Below are positions 51,325 to 59,337 of a stretch of DNA of 64,000 nt, piece after piece. Position 1 is the first letter of the stretch. Every line of letters begins with the position of its first letter. The notes under the pieces were generated by a model. That model saw only the letters and a list, made by a program, of their open reading frames with translations. It searched no databases and was not told the origin of the DNA. Where the stretch lies: contig NZ_CP192599.1 of assembly GCF_050632385.1 (NCBI RefSeq), positions 248,001-312,000 on the forward strand, read 5' to 3'. A program made the translations under genes and the position numbers. This DNA comes from Humitalea sp050632385. Lineage in GTDB: Bacteria; Pseudomonadota; Alphaproteobacteria; Acetobacterales; Acetobacteraceae.

Positions 51325-52824
51325 CTACCCAACCAGCCGGAACGCCCGCCGCCGGCCGATGGGCGATGGTGCCTGCGGCAGGTCCAGCGGCAGCATGGGC
51401 CCGGCTGCGCTGGTTTCCTCGGGCGTGGCTTCCTCGCCCGGATCGGGCAGGTCGGTCCGCCCCAGCAGATCGGCCGCCAGGCGCCGGAACGCCCAGTCCA
51501 GCACCGATGTCGCGCGGCGGATGGTCGGATCGCCCTCGACCGGCCCACCCGGGCCGAAGGGGGCATAGGCGTAGCAATCGACATATTCGGCCAGCGGCAC
51601 GCCCATCGACAGGCCGACGCCGACCGCCTCGGCCGTGGCATCCAGCATGGCGCGCAGCAGGCTGGCCTCACGCGGCACGGTGAAGCCGATCTCGATCGGC
51701 AGGCCGGTGGGGCCGGTCGCGACTTTCATCGCGACGCGCTGGCCACCGACGGTGGCGCGCCAGATGGTGCCGCCGATTTTTGGCGGCGGCGCACGGCGCG
51801 GGGCCGCGGCGGGGGCGCGGGCGGTGGCGGGCGGTGCCGGGGGAAGCGCGTGCAGGAAGGGACCGACAGCCGCCTCCATCGCCGCCCGCGCGGCCTCGTC
51901 GGCGGCGCCCAGCAGCATCGCGGCACGATCCCCGGCGCGCAGGGCGGCGGCGGTCGGCAGGTCCAGGATACGGCCCGAGGAATCCCAGACCGGCCGGGTC
52001 GGGCCGGCGGCGGGGGCCAGGCCCCCGGTCTCGGCGCCCAACAGCGCCTCGGCGGCATCGGGCGGGGTCAGGGCGAAGATGACGGCGTGGCGCAGGCCGG
52101 GGGCCATGGCGGCGGCATCCAGTGCCGCCCGGGCGGCGGCGGCCAGCCCCGGCACCGACGTCTGCCCGGGGGGCGCGGGCCACAACAGCGCCACCGGCTC
52201 CCGCGCGCCGAGTTGCGCGGCCAACCGGCCGGAACAGGCCTCGGCCGCGCCACGGGTCAGGGCGGCGATCCCGGCCGCGACCTGGCGCGCCTCGGCGCCG
52301 CCATAGGGCAGGCCGAGCGCGGCCAGCAGCCCCGACAGGTCGCAGAACCCCAGCGCCAGGCGGCCGGCCTTGCCGCCGCCCGCGATCTCCAGCGCCAGCA
52401 CGCCGGTTTCGACGGCATCGGCATAGGCTTCGAGGTCAAAGCCCCCGGCGCCATCCAGGAAGGCCGGCAGGTTCAGTACGAACCGCGGCATCGCGCGCGG
52501 ATCGCGGCGCCAGATCGCGGCACCGGGCGCACCCCGCCGGGCCAGCACCAGGGCGCGCAGATCCGCCGCCAGGGCCTCGGCCGCCGCATCGCTGTCCAGC
52601 ACGCCCAGCCGCCGGCCGCGCGTGGCCAAGCCGCCGATCCAGGCCTCGGCCAGCGACGGCAGCGACACCGGGCCATCGCCGGGGGCAAGGGCCGCCAGCG
52701 CCGCCGCCGCCGCATCATCCCAATGGGCGGGAAGCGCGATCCGGCGCGGCTCCGAATCGGGGTCGGCGCCAGCACGAGTGCGGCGCAGGGCAAGACCGGT
52801 CCAGAGCGTGGCAGGGCGTGTCAT
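51325..52824 (-). CDS. Degenerate class II ribonucleotide reductase-like protein (TSCPD domain)
   Basis: A 499-aa protein. Residues 350-463 match the C-terminal (TSCPD) region of B12-dependent NrdJ: FTVPREASLLRAMLDA, GVPLAEYVD, GGPVEGDPTIRRATSVLDW, and FRRLAADLLGRTDL. Residues ~153-206 resemble part of the NrdJ barrel (RLALGFCDLSGLLAALGLPY). The catalytic NxCxE radical-cysteine motif and most of the ~750-aa core are missing, so ribonucleotide reduction is not possible. An Ala/Pro-rich linker (~325-348) joins the two parts. It could be a binding or regulatory relic. Divergent from NDUFA12. Confidence 0.75.
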   Translation of the reverse strand: MTRPATLWTGLALRRTRAGADPDSEPRRIALPAHWDDAAAAALAALAPGDGPVSLPSLAEAWIGGLATRGRRLGVLDSDAAAEALAADLRALVLARRGAPGAAIWRRDPRAMPRFVLNLPAFLDGAGGFDLEAYADAVETGVLALEIAGGGKAGRLALGFCDLSGLLAALGLPYGGAEARQVAAGIAALTRGAAEACSGRLAAQLGAREPVALLWPAPPGQTSVPGLAAAARAALDAAAMAPGLRHAVIFALTPPDAAEALLGAETGGLAPAAGPTRPVWDSSGRILDLPTAAALRAGDRAAMLLGAADEAARAAMEAAVGPFLHALPPAPPATARAPAAAPRRAPPPKIGGTIWRATVGGQRVAMKVATGPTGLPIEIGFTVPREASLLRAMLDATAEAVGVGLSMGVPLAEYVDCYAYAPFGPGGPVEGDPTIRRATSVLDWAFRRLAADLLGRTDLPDPGEEATPEETSAAGPMLPLDLPQAPSPIGRRRAFRLVG

Positions 52825-52898
52825 GGCCTGACCCTAACCGCTGCAACCGCTTGGCGGAAGCCGTATGTGGTGGTCCGATCGCGTCCGACCCCCAACAA

Positions 52899-52910
52899 GT
52901 TGTGGACAAC
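52899..52910. promoter_or_regulatory. Small palindrome in divergent promoter region
   Basis: GTTGT-GG-ACAAC between the NrdJ-like gene and the NDUFA12 gene. It could be a regulator half-site pair; it also resembles a DnaA box (TGTGGACAA versus TGTGGATAA, one mismatch). A single site, so weak evidence. Nothing else was recognised in this 170-bp gap. Confidence 0.25.
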
Positions 52911-52994
52911 ACTCCCGGCCGCCCAGGGCTTTTTGCGCCGCAACCGATGCCGTGCGACAAGGTGTCACCTGTTCCCCCTGCCAGGGCCGTCGAC

Positions 52995-53345
52995 ATGTCT
53001 TTCCTGACCAGTTTCTTCACGCGCCTGTCGAGCCGCCCGGTCGGAACCGACCGCTTCGGCAATGCCTATTTCGAAAGCCGCGCCGATATGCCCGGCTATC
53101 CGCGCAAGCGCCGCCTGGTCATCTACAAGGGTCAGCCTGACCCGACCTCCGTGCCGCCCGAATGGCACGCTTGGCTGCACCACACGGTCGATACCCCCTT
53201 GCCGGAAGCCAAGCGCTACCCCTGGCAGCGCGAACACCTGCCGAACCAGACCGGCACCCCCAATGCCTGGAAGCCGCTCGGCCACGACAGCCGCGGCGGC
53301 GCCCGCCAGAAAAGCGCCGGCGATTATGAGGCGTGGACGCCCTGA
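52995..53345 (+). CDS. NDUFA12-family NADH:ubiquinone oxidoreductase subunit
   Basis: A 116-aa homologue of the mitochondrial complex I accessory subunit NDUFA12 (B17.2), which alphaproteobacterial complex I shares. Core pattern: VGTDRFGNAYFESR, the Arg-rich RKRRLVIYKG, PPEWHAWLHHTVDTPL and HLPNQTGTPNAWKPLGH. It is separate from the nuo operon, as usual. It leads a co-directional run NDUFA12-mlaD-(71 aa)-DUF2155. Confidence 0.94.
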   Translation: MSFLTSFFTRLSSRPVGTDRFGNAYFESRADMPGYPRKRRLVIYKGQPDPTSVPPEWHAWLHHTVDTPLPEAKRYPWQREHLPNQTGTPNAWKPLGHDSRGGARQKSAGDYEAWTP

Positions 53346-53347
53346 TC

Positions 53348-53851
53348 ATGAAGGGGCGTTCCATCTTCGAAGTGCTGGTCGGCGCCCTGGTGCTGATCAC
53401 CGCCATCGGCTTCCTGTCGTACGCCGTCACCAGCACGGGGCGCAGCGCGCCGACCGGCGGGCTGACCCTGACGGCCAAGTTCGATCGCATCGACGGGCTG
53501 TCCCCGGGCGCCGATGTCCGCATCGCGGGGGTCAAGGTCGGCTCCGTCTCGTCCCAGCGCATTGACCCCACGACCTTCCTGGCCGTGCTGACCCTCCAGG
53601 TGGACAGCGCCCTGCGCATCCCCGAGGACAGCAGCGCCGAGATCACCAGCGAGGGCCTTCTGGGCGGCAAGTATGTCGCCATCGTGCCGGGCGGGGCCGA
53701 CCGCATCCTGGCCTCGGGCGGCGAAATCCGCATCACCGCCTCGGCGGTCAGCCTGGAGGCCCTGTTGGGCCGCTTCATCTTCTCCGTCACCGACCTGGCC
53801 AGTCAGCGGCAGCCCGGCGCCGCCGAGGCGCCGGCCCCCGCACGGCCGTGA
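53348..53851 (+). CDS. mlaD: Outer-membrane lipid asymmetry protein MlaD
   Basis: A 167-aa MCE-domain protein. One N-terminal transmembrane anchor (SIFEVLVGALVLITAIGFLSY) is followed by the MCE fold (FDRIDGLSPGADVRIAGVKVG, then ITSEGLLGGKYVAIVPGG). MlaD hexamers carry phospholipids across the periplasm between MlaFEB and the outer membrane. The other mla genes are not in the window. The start is 3 bases after the NDUFA12 stop; a GTG 15 bases earlier is an alternative. Its stop overlaps the next GTG start. Confidence 0.94.
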   Translation: MKGRSIFEVLVGALVLITAIGFLSYAVTSTGRSAPTGGLTLTAKFDRIDGLSPGADVRIAGVKVGSVSSQRIDPTTFLAVLTLQVDSALRIPEDSSAEITSEGLLGGKYVAIVPGGADRILASGGEIRITASAVSLEALLGRFIFSVTDLASQRQPGAAEAPAPARP

Positions 53852-54063
53852 AAATCACCCCGCCGGCCGAATGGCCCGGCGCGGATGGCGCGCCGATCTC
53901 CTGCCGGGAAAAGATCAAGGTCCTGGCCGAGAACCACGCCGAAGCGGCACAGGTGCTGGCCGATGCGCTGGAAGATGCGATCCTGATGGGCGTGGACGAA
54001 ACCGAAATGCGCAAACTGCTGCACGCGCTGGTCGATGCCCTGCCGGGACGCAACCGGTCGTGA
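53848..54063 (+). CDS. Small hypothetical protein (71 aa)
   Basis: A 71-aa acidic, mostly helical protein (ISCREKIKVLAENHAEAAQVLADALEDAI...) with no signal or membrane segment. I do not recognise it. It starts at GTG overlapping the mlaD stop (GTGA) and ends overlapping the DUF2155 start (GTGA), so it is almost certainly translated. Its position suggests a link with the outer-membrane lipid genes, but that is inference. Confidence 0.75.
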   Translation: MKITPPAEWPGADGAPISCREKIKVLAENHAEAAQVLADALEDAILMGVDETEMRKLLHALVDALPGRNRS

Positions 54064-54419
54064 AGCGCGCCCTACTGCTGGCGGCATTGCTGGCGACGGC
54101 GCCAGCGATCGCCCAGGAATGGCCACGCCGCAACACCGCCGAATTGCAGGCGCTGGACAAGGTGACGGCGCGCGTCAGCACCTTCAACGCCACGGTCGGT
54201 ACGCCGGTGCGCTTCGGCACGCTGACCATCCTCGTGCGCGCCTGCCACGCCCGCCCCGCCGAGGACGTGCCCGACGCCGCCGCCTGGCTGGAGATCACCG
54301 ACGAACGCGCCGCCCCCGATGCGCCGCCGGCGTTCCGCGGCTGGATGTTCGCCAGCGCCCCGGGCGTCCATACGCTGGAACACCCGGTCTACGACATCCG
54401 CGTGCTGGAGTGCCGCTGA
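54060..54419 (+). CDS. DUF2155 periplasmic protein
   Basis: A 119-aa secreted protein: signal VKRALLLAALLATAPAIAQ (GTG start), then the DUF2155 core VTARVSTFNATVGTPVRFGTL TILVRACHARP, and GWMFASAPGVHTLEHPVYDIRV ending in a Cys that can pair with the Cys in VRACH. The family is common in alphaproteobacteria and often follows NDUFA12; function unknown. It is coupled by GTGA to the small gene before it. Confidence 0.88.
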   Translation: MKRALLLAALLATAPAIAQEWPRRNTAELQALDKVTARVSTFNATVGTPVRFGTLTILVRACHARPAEDVPDAAAWLEITDERAAPDAPPAFRGWMFASAPGVHTLEHPVYDIRVLECR

Positions 54420-54449
54420 GCGCGCCCGCAGGCCAATCGCCAACAGAGC

Positions 54450-55466
54450 TCAATCGATTTTTACGACCAGCTTGCCAAAGTTCCGCCCGCTCAGCAGCCC
54501 GATGAACGCGGCCGGCGCCTGCGCCAGCCCCTGCACCACATCCTCCCGCCAGACCAACCCGTCGCGCATCCAGCCCAGCATCTCGGCGCGGAATTTTCCG
54601 TAACGCGGCCAGCCGGTGTCGCTGACGATGAAGCCCTGGATCCGCAGCCGCTTGCGCACGACCGGCCCCAGGTTCGGGCCGGGCGGCGCGCCGGAGGCAT
54701 CCGCGCCCGGCGCCTCGTTGTACTGGCTGATCATCCCGCACATCACCATGCGGCCAAAGTCACGCAACCGCGGAAACACCGCCGCCTGCACCGCGCCGCC
54801 GACGTTTTCCCAATAGACGTCGATGCCCTCGGGACAGGCCGCATCCAACTGCGCCTCCAAATCGCCCCGATGATCGATGCAGGCATCGAAGCCCAGCGTG
54901 CCGGTCACAAACGCGCATTTTTCCGCGCCCCCCGCGATGCCGACCACCCGCGCCCCGCGCCGCTTCGCAATCTGCCCCGCCACCTGGCCAACGGCGCCGG
55001 AGGCCGCACTCACCACCACCGTCTCACCCGGCTTCGGCTGGCCGATATCCTCCAGCCCCGTCCAGGCGGTCAGCCCCGGCATCCCGAGCACACCCAGGTT
55101 GGCCGATAGCGGCGCCTCGGCCTCATCCAACCGGATCAGCCGCGCGGCCGGCACGGCGGAGAACCGCTGCCAGCCAAAGCCGCCCAGCACCGCATCGCCC
55201 GGCGAAAAACCGGGGTCGCGGCTTTCGACGACATGGCCGACGCAGGCGCCCTCCATCACCCCACCGATTGCGACGGGCTTGGCATAGGATTTCGCCTCCG
55301 ACATCCGCCCCCGCATATACGGGTCCAGGCTGAGGAAGCGGTGCCGCACCAGCACGTAGCCGTCCTTCGGCTCGGGGCGCGGCGCTTCCTCGATGGCGAA
55401 ATCCTCGGGCACCGGGGCGCCGTTCGGGCGGCGGGCAAGCAGGATGCGCAGGTTCGTCTCGGTCAT
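54450..55466 (-). CDS. NADP-dependent oxidoreductase (CurA/leukotriene B4 dehydrogenase type)
   Basis: A 338-aa zinc-free medium-chain reductase. Family features: LSLDPYMRGRMSEAKSYAKP near the N-terminus, the Rossmann loop VVSAASGAVGQVAGQIAKRRG, VYWENVGGAVQAAVF, and RIQGFIVSDTGWPRY. Enzymes of this type reduce enones such as curcumin or prostaglandins. The start is the ATG of MTETNLRILL; the open frame upstream belongs to the other strand's gene. Divergent from the methionine synthase-like gene. Confidence 0.93.
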   Translation of the reverse strand: MTETNLRILLARRPNGAPVPEDFAIEEAPRPEPKDGYVLVRHRFLSLDPYMRGRMSEAKSYAKPVAIGGVMEGACVGHVVESRDPGFSPGDAVLGGFGWQRFSAVPAARLIRLDEAEAPLSANLGVLGMPGLTAWTGLEDIGQPKPGETVVVSAASGAVGQVAGQIAKRRGARVVGIAGGAEKCAFVTGTLGFDACIDHRGDLEAQLDAACPEGIDVYWENVGGAVQAAVFPRLRDFGRMVMCGMISQYNEAPGADASGAPPGPNLGPVVRKRLRIQGFIVSDTGWPRYGKFRAEMLGWMRDGLVWREDVVQGLAQAPAAFIGLLSGRNFGKLVVKID

Positions 55467-55544
55467 GGCGTTGGGGCCCTTCGTCTTGCCGGGGTCGTCC
55501 GGATCGGTCAGGACGATACCAACGCCATCCAGGGGAAAAACGCC

Positions 55545-56564
55545 ATGTTCGAGACCACCGTCGCCGGCAGCCTGCCCAAGCCCGCCTGGCTGGCCGAGAC
55601 CAAGACGCTCTGGCCCGCCTGGAAGGCCGAGGGCGCCGAACGCGACGCCGCCAAGCGCGACGCGACCCTGCTGTGGCTGAAGGAGCAGGAGGACGCGGGC
55701 ATCGACATCGTCACCGATGGCGAACAGTCGCGGCAGCATTTTGTGCACGGCTTCCTGGAACAGGTCGAAGGCATCGACTTTTCCAAGAAGGTGAAGATGG
55801 GAATCCGCAACAACCGCTATGACGCGATGGTGCCGACGGTGACCGGCCCGCTGCGGCTGCGCGGCCGCGTGCATGCGACCGAAGCCCAGCTGATGCGCGC
55901 GCACACGCGGAAAAAGATCAAGTTCACCCTGCCTGGCCCGATGACCATCATCGATACCATCGCCGATGGCTACTATGGCGACCGCGTGAAGATGGCGATG
56001 GCCTTTGCCGACCTGATCAATGAAGAAGCCCGCGCGCTGCAAGCCGATGGCATCGACGTGATCCAGATCGATGAACCCGCCTTCAACGTCTACATGGACG
56101 AGGTGACCGTCTGGGGCATCGAAGCGCTGGAACGCTGCCTGAAAAACCTGACCTGCACCACCGGCGTCCACATCTGCTACGGCTATGGGATCGAGGCGAA
56201 TATCGCCTGGAAGAAGACGCTCGGCGACGAATGGCGCCAGTACGAAAAGATCTTCCCCGCCCTGGCCGCGAGCAGCGTGCAACAGATCTCGCTGGAATGC
56301 GCGAATTCGAAAGTGCCGCTGTCGCTGCTCGGCCTGCTGAAGGGCAAGGATGTGCTGGTCGGCGTCATCGATGTCGCATCGGATGTCGTGGAAACCCCGG
56401 AACAGGTCGCGGCGACCATCGCCGAGGCGCGCCAATACCTGGCGCCGGAGCGCATCTTTCCCTGCACGAATTGCGGCATGGCGCCGATGGATCGCGGCAT
56501 CGCGCTGGCCAAGCTGCGGGCGCTCAGCGCCGGGGCGAAACTGGCGTGCGAGGCGCTGGGCTAG
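55545..56564 (+). CDS. Core-MetE type methionine synthase-like protein
   Basis: A 339-aa protein equal to the C-terminal catalytic half of cobalamin-independent methionine synthase. Zinc ligands can be placed: His and Cys in GVHICYGYG, Glu in SLECANS, Cys in PCTNCGM. IQIDEPAF marks the homocysteine site. The N-terminal half that binds polyglutamyl folate is missing, so the methyl donor may be another carrier, as reported for archaeal and some bacterial core-MetE proteins. No S-box or B12 riboswitch was seen upstream. Its stop shares CTAG with the convergent ferredoxin-like gene. Confidence 0.88.
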   Translation: MFETTVAGSLPKPAWLAETKTLWPAWKAEGAERDAAKRDATLLWLKEQEDAGIDIVTDGEQSRQHFVHGFLEQVEGIDFSKKVKMGIRNNRYDAMVPTVTGPLRLRGRVHATEAQLMRAHTRKKIKFTLPGPMTIIDTIADGYYGDRVKMAMAFADLINEEARALQADGIDVIQIDEPAFNVYMDEVTVWGIEALERCLKNLTCTTGVHICYGYGIEANIAWKKTLGDEWRQYEKIFPALAASSVQQISLECANSKVPLSLLGLLKGKDVLVGVIDVASDVVETPEQVAATIAEARQYLAPERIFPCTNCGMAPMDRGIALAKLRALSAGAKLACEALG

Positions 56565-58558
56565 GCCTTGTCCCGCTCCGCCTCCCGCCGCCAATCCTCG
56601 GTCGTCTTGGTCACCGGGCGCGGCGCCCCGGCATAGGGATCGACGCCACCCAGCGTCGCCTCCACCGCGCGGCAATCCTCGCACATCTCCAGCACGGCGA
56701 AGCGCGCAGGGTCCGCGAACATCCAATGCGCGGCCAGTTTCTGCTTCACGCGGTCGATGCTGGACCGCGTGCCAAAGGGTTTTTGGCATTTGGTGCAGGC
56801 AGCCGGGGCCTCGGCCTTGGCGATGCGGCGCTGCGCCGCCTCGGGCCGCAGGTCCAGGCGCGGGACCAGGCTGATCACCTTTTCCGGGCAGGTCGCGACG
56901 CAGAGCCCGCATTGCACGCAGGCATCCTCCAGGAAGGACAATTCCGGCGTGTCCGGGTTCGCGGCAAAGGCACCCGTCGGGCAGACCATGGTGCAGGCCA
57001 GGCACAGCGTGCAGCCATCGGCCTTGACCTCGGCCGCGCCAAACCCGGCCAGCGCCGGCAGCGCGATGGTCGCGACCGGGGCGGCCGCCGCCTCCCGCAG
57101 CGCGCGCCAGCCGGCCAGCGCGATTTCGCGCGGCGCACCCATCGGCAGGAACGAGCCCGGCGCGAAGCGGAAGGGCAGGGGGGGCAGGGCGCGCAAGGCC
57201 TCGCCCAGGGTGAAGGGATCATCCGTCTCGATGGCGCCCGCGCGCGCCCCCAGGCCAAGCCCATCCAAGATCGCATTGGCGGTGTCGATGGCGCGGAACA
57301 GGCCCTCGGTGCCATGCGGCCGCCGCGCCGGCAGCAGCGCGACCACGCGCGTCGCCCCCCAGGCAAAACCCCCGGCGAAGAGCGACAGGTCGGCCGCACT
57401 CACCTCGTTCATCTGCAACGGCAGGACGTTCGCCGGCAGCCCGTCGCCATGGCGGGCCAGGGCCTCGATCAGCGGCGTGCCGTTTGCCGCATCGTGCAGC
57501 AGCAGCACCGGCGCGGCCCCGCCCGCATCGCGATAGGTCAGCAGCAAGGCCCGCGCCCGCCGCGCCAGCGCATCGGCCGGCGGCAGGGCGTAGCGCGCCG
57601 CCCCGGTCGGGCAGACCGCGGCGCAGGCGCCGCAGCCGGCGCAGATCTCGGCGCTGACCAGCACGCTGTCCTTGCCCGGCGTGATCGCGCCCGTGGGGCA
57701 CAGGTCCAGGCAGCGCGTGCAGCCAATGCGCTTGTTGCGGCTATGCGCGCACAACCCGGCGTCGAAGGTGATGAAGCGCGGCTGGTCGAACGTCCCGACC
57801 AGGCCGGACGCCTCTGCCACCACCGCCGCGACCGCGCCCGCATCATCCGGATCCGCCCGCAAATATCCCTGGCGGGTTTCGTGGAACAGCGCCGCCCCGC
57901 CGGTCAGGTCGATCACCAGGTCGCAGCGGCTGGTCGAACGCGGCTTTCCCGGCCCCCAGGCATAGGCGGCCCGCGACGAAGGCTTCGGGCTGGCGACATC
58001 GCCCACCGCGACCTCGAAGGCCCCAAGCCACCCCGTCGCCCCCGTCGCCCGCCCGCGCAGGACGGGGAAGGCGGCCTCCCGCATCGGCGCCACCGGCTCG
58101 TCCCCGGTCAGCAGCACGGTGACATCCAGCGCCTCGGCCAACCGCGCGGCGGCGGCCAGTGCGGATGCATCGCGGCCCAGCACCAGCGCGACCCCGCTGC
58201 TTTGCAGCGTGACCTGCGGCACCTGCGGCATGGGTTCGGCGGCGGCGGCCAGGATCGCCGCCATCTTCGGGCTGGCCTGCGCGCCTTCGTCCGACCAGCC
58301 GGCCTGTTCGCGGATATTGACGAAATGCAGGGCGCCGGCGTGGCCCGCGGCCTCGGCCTCCTGGGCGAACAGCGGCGCTTCCTGGGTGCAGGCGACCGTC
58401 ACGTCGCCATCCCCCATCGCCGCCAGGAAGCGGTCCAACTGCGCCCGGCACAATTGCTCGGCGCCGCGCACCTCGCCCTTGCAGCCGCGCGCCACGACGC
58501 GCGTATCCAGCGTCATGCTGTCTTCGCAGGTGCAAACAAAAACCGTGGCGCTGGCCAT
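56561..58558 (-). CDS. Multi-cluster 4Fe-4S protein of the formate dehydrogenase locus
   Basis: A 665-aa iron-sulfur protein. Four ferredoxin-type motifs are visible in two pairs: CTRCLDLCP with CAGCGACAAVCP (middle), and CTLCLACTMVCP with CVQCGLCVATCP (C-terminal third). Further Cys pairs occur at the N-terminus (VCTCEDS) and C-terminus (CTKCQKPFGT, MCEDCRA). The N-terminal half resembles NAD/FAD-related electron-transfer proteins only loosely. It is divergent from the FDH accessory operon across a 92-bp region. Probably shuttles electrons for formate oxidation. Start at MASATVFVC; an upstream ATG is less likely. Confidence 0.88.
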   Translation of the reverse strand: MASATVFVCTCEDSMTLDTRVVARGCKGEVRGAEQLCRAQLDRFLAAMGDGDVTVACTQEAPLFAQEAEAAGHAGALHFVNIREQAGWSDEGAQASPKMAAILAAAAEPMPQVPQVTLQSSGVALVLGRDASALAAAARLAEALDVTVLLTGDEPVAPMREAAFPVLRGRATGATGWLGAFEVAVGDVASPKPSSRAAYAWGPGKPRSTSRCDLVIDLTGGAALFHETRQGYLRADPDDAGAVAAVVAEASGLVGTFDQPRFITFDAGLCAHSRNKRIGCTRCLDLCPTGAITPGKDSVLVSAEICAGCGACAAVCPTGAARYALPPADALARRARALLLTYRDAGGAAPVLLLHDAANGTPLIEALARHGDGLPANVLPLQMNEVSAADLSLFAGGFAWGATRVVALLPARRPHGTEGLFRAIDTANAILDGLGLGARAGAIETDDPFTLGEALRALPPLPFRFAPGSFLPMGAPREIALAGWRALREAAAAPVATIALPALAGFGAAEVKADGCTLCLACTMVCPTGAFAANPDTPELSFLEDACVQCGLCVATCPEKVISLVPRLDLRPEAAQRRIAKAEAPAACTKCQKPFGTRSSIDRVKQKLAAHWMFADPARFAVLEMCEDCRAVEATLGGVDPYAGAPRPVTKTTEDWRREAERDKA

Positions 58559-58650
58559 TTTTCGCTGACGTCTCCGGGCTGGCGCGGTTTGGTATCCGGC
58601 CGCCATCGCCATATACGAACGACCACGTCCGAAGGGGAGGGGAGCCGGCG

Positions 58651-59337
58651 TTGCACGACAAAACCCTGCTTGAACTACCCAGCCTGTTCACCCCCATCCC
58701 GCTGCGCGAAGCCGGGGATGCGATCCTGCGCGCGGTCGCCCTGGCCCCCACGCAAGGCGCCGGGACCCTGCCCTGGGTGCGCTCGCTCGGCCGCGTCGAA
58801 GTGGCGGTGGTGCTGGAACCGGAGCAACCCCTGGGCACCGCCCGCCTGGCCCTCTACGCCGCGATCAACGCCCTGGCCGATGCGGTGGCGTCCCTGGGGC
58901 CGCCCGAAATCCCCGTCGCCCTGCGCTGGCCCGCGACCTTGCTGGTCAATGCCGGCATCGCCGGCCAGGCCCGCCTCGCCACCCCCGACGGCGCCAGCGC
59001 CGATGCCATGCCCGACTGGCTGGTCGTCGGCGTCGAGGCCCGCTTCGCCATCCCCGCCGGCCGCGACCCCGGCCATGACCCCGGCCGCACCAGCCTGGAA
59101 GCCGAAGGCTGGACCGACACCGACCCCACCGAACTCACCGCCGCCTGGGCGCGCCACCTGATGGCCGGTATCGCCGAATGGGACCGCGACGGTCCCAAGG
59201 CCGTCGCCGACCGCTTCCTCGCCCGGCTGGAACAGGATGTCGAGACGGATGGCGCGCGGCGCGGCATCGACCTCGGCACCGCCGACCTGATCTGGGAACG
59301 CGACGGCACCCGCCATCGCCGGGCGTTCGGCGCATGA
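58651..59337 (+). CDS. Biotin/lipoate-protein ligase-like protein of the FDH locus
   Basis: A 228-aa protein with the BirA/LplA fold pattern: substrate segment VALRWPATLLVNAGIAGQAR (in place of KWPNDLLVNxxKxxG) and WLVVGVEARFAIP (in place of VVGIGINV). The usual ATP-binding GRGR motif and a C-terminal domain are not evident, and no acceptor protein is nearby, so true ligase activity is doubtful. TTG start with GGGGAGGGGAG upstream. First gene of the FDH accessory operon; overlaps the next start (ATGA). Confidence 0.82.
   Translation: MHDKTLLELPSLFTPIPLREAGDAILRAVALAPTQGAGTLPWVRSLGRVEVAVVLEPEQPLGTARLALYAAINALADAVASLGPPEIPVALRWPATLLVNAGIAGQARLATPDGASADAMPDWLVVGVEARFAIPAGRDPGHDPGRTSLEAEGWTDTDPTELTAAWARHLMAGIAEWDRDGPKAVADRFLARLEQDVETDGARRGIDLGTADLIWERDGTRHRRAFGA

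Noticed and set aside
52899..52910. Replication origin around the DnaA-box-like TGTGGACAA
   Set aside because: A single imperfect box without AT-rich DNA or origin-linked genes.
55467..55544. Possible SAM or cobalamin riboswitch upstream of the core-MetE gene
   Set aside because: The gap is only 78 bp and shows no conserved box or long stem.
56231..59161. 976-aa plus-strand frame, the longest in the window
   Set aside because: Shadow of the multi-cluster Fe-S protein; low-complexity Arg/Gly/His composition, no motifs.
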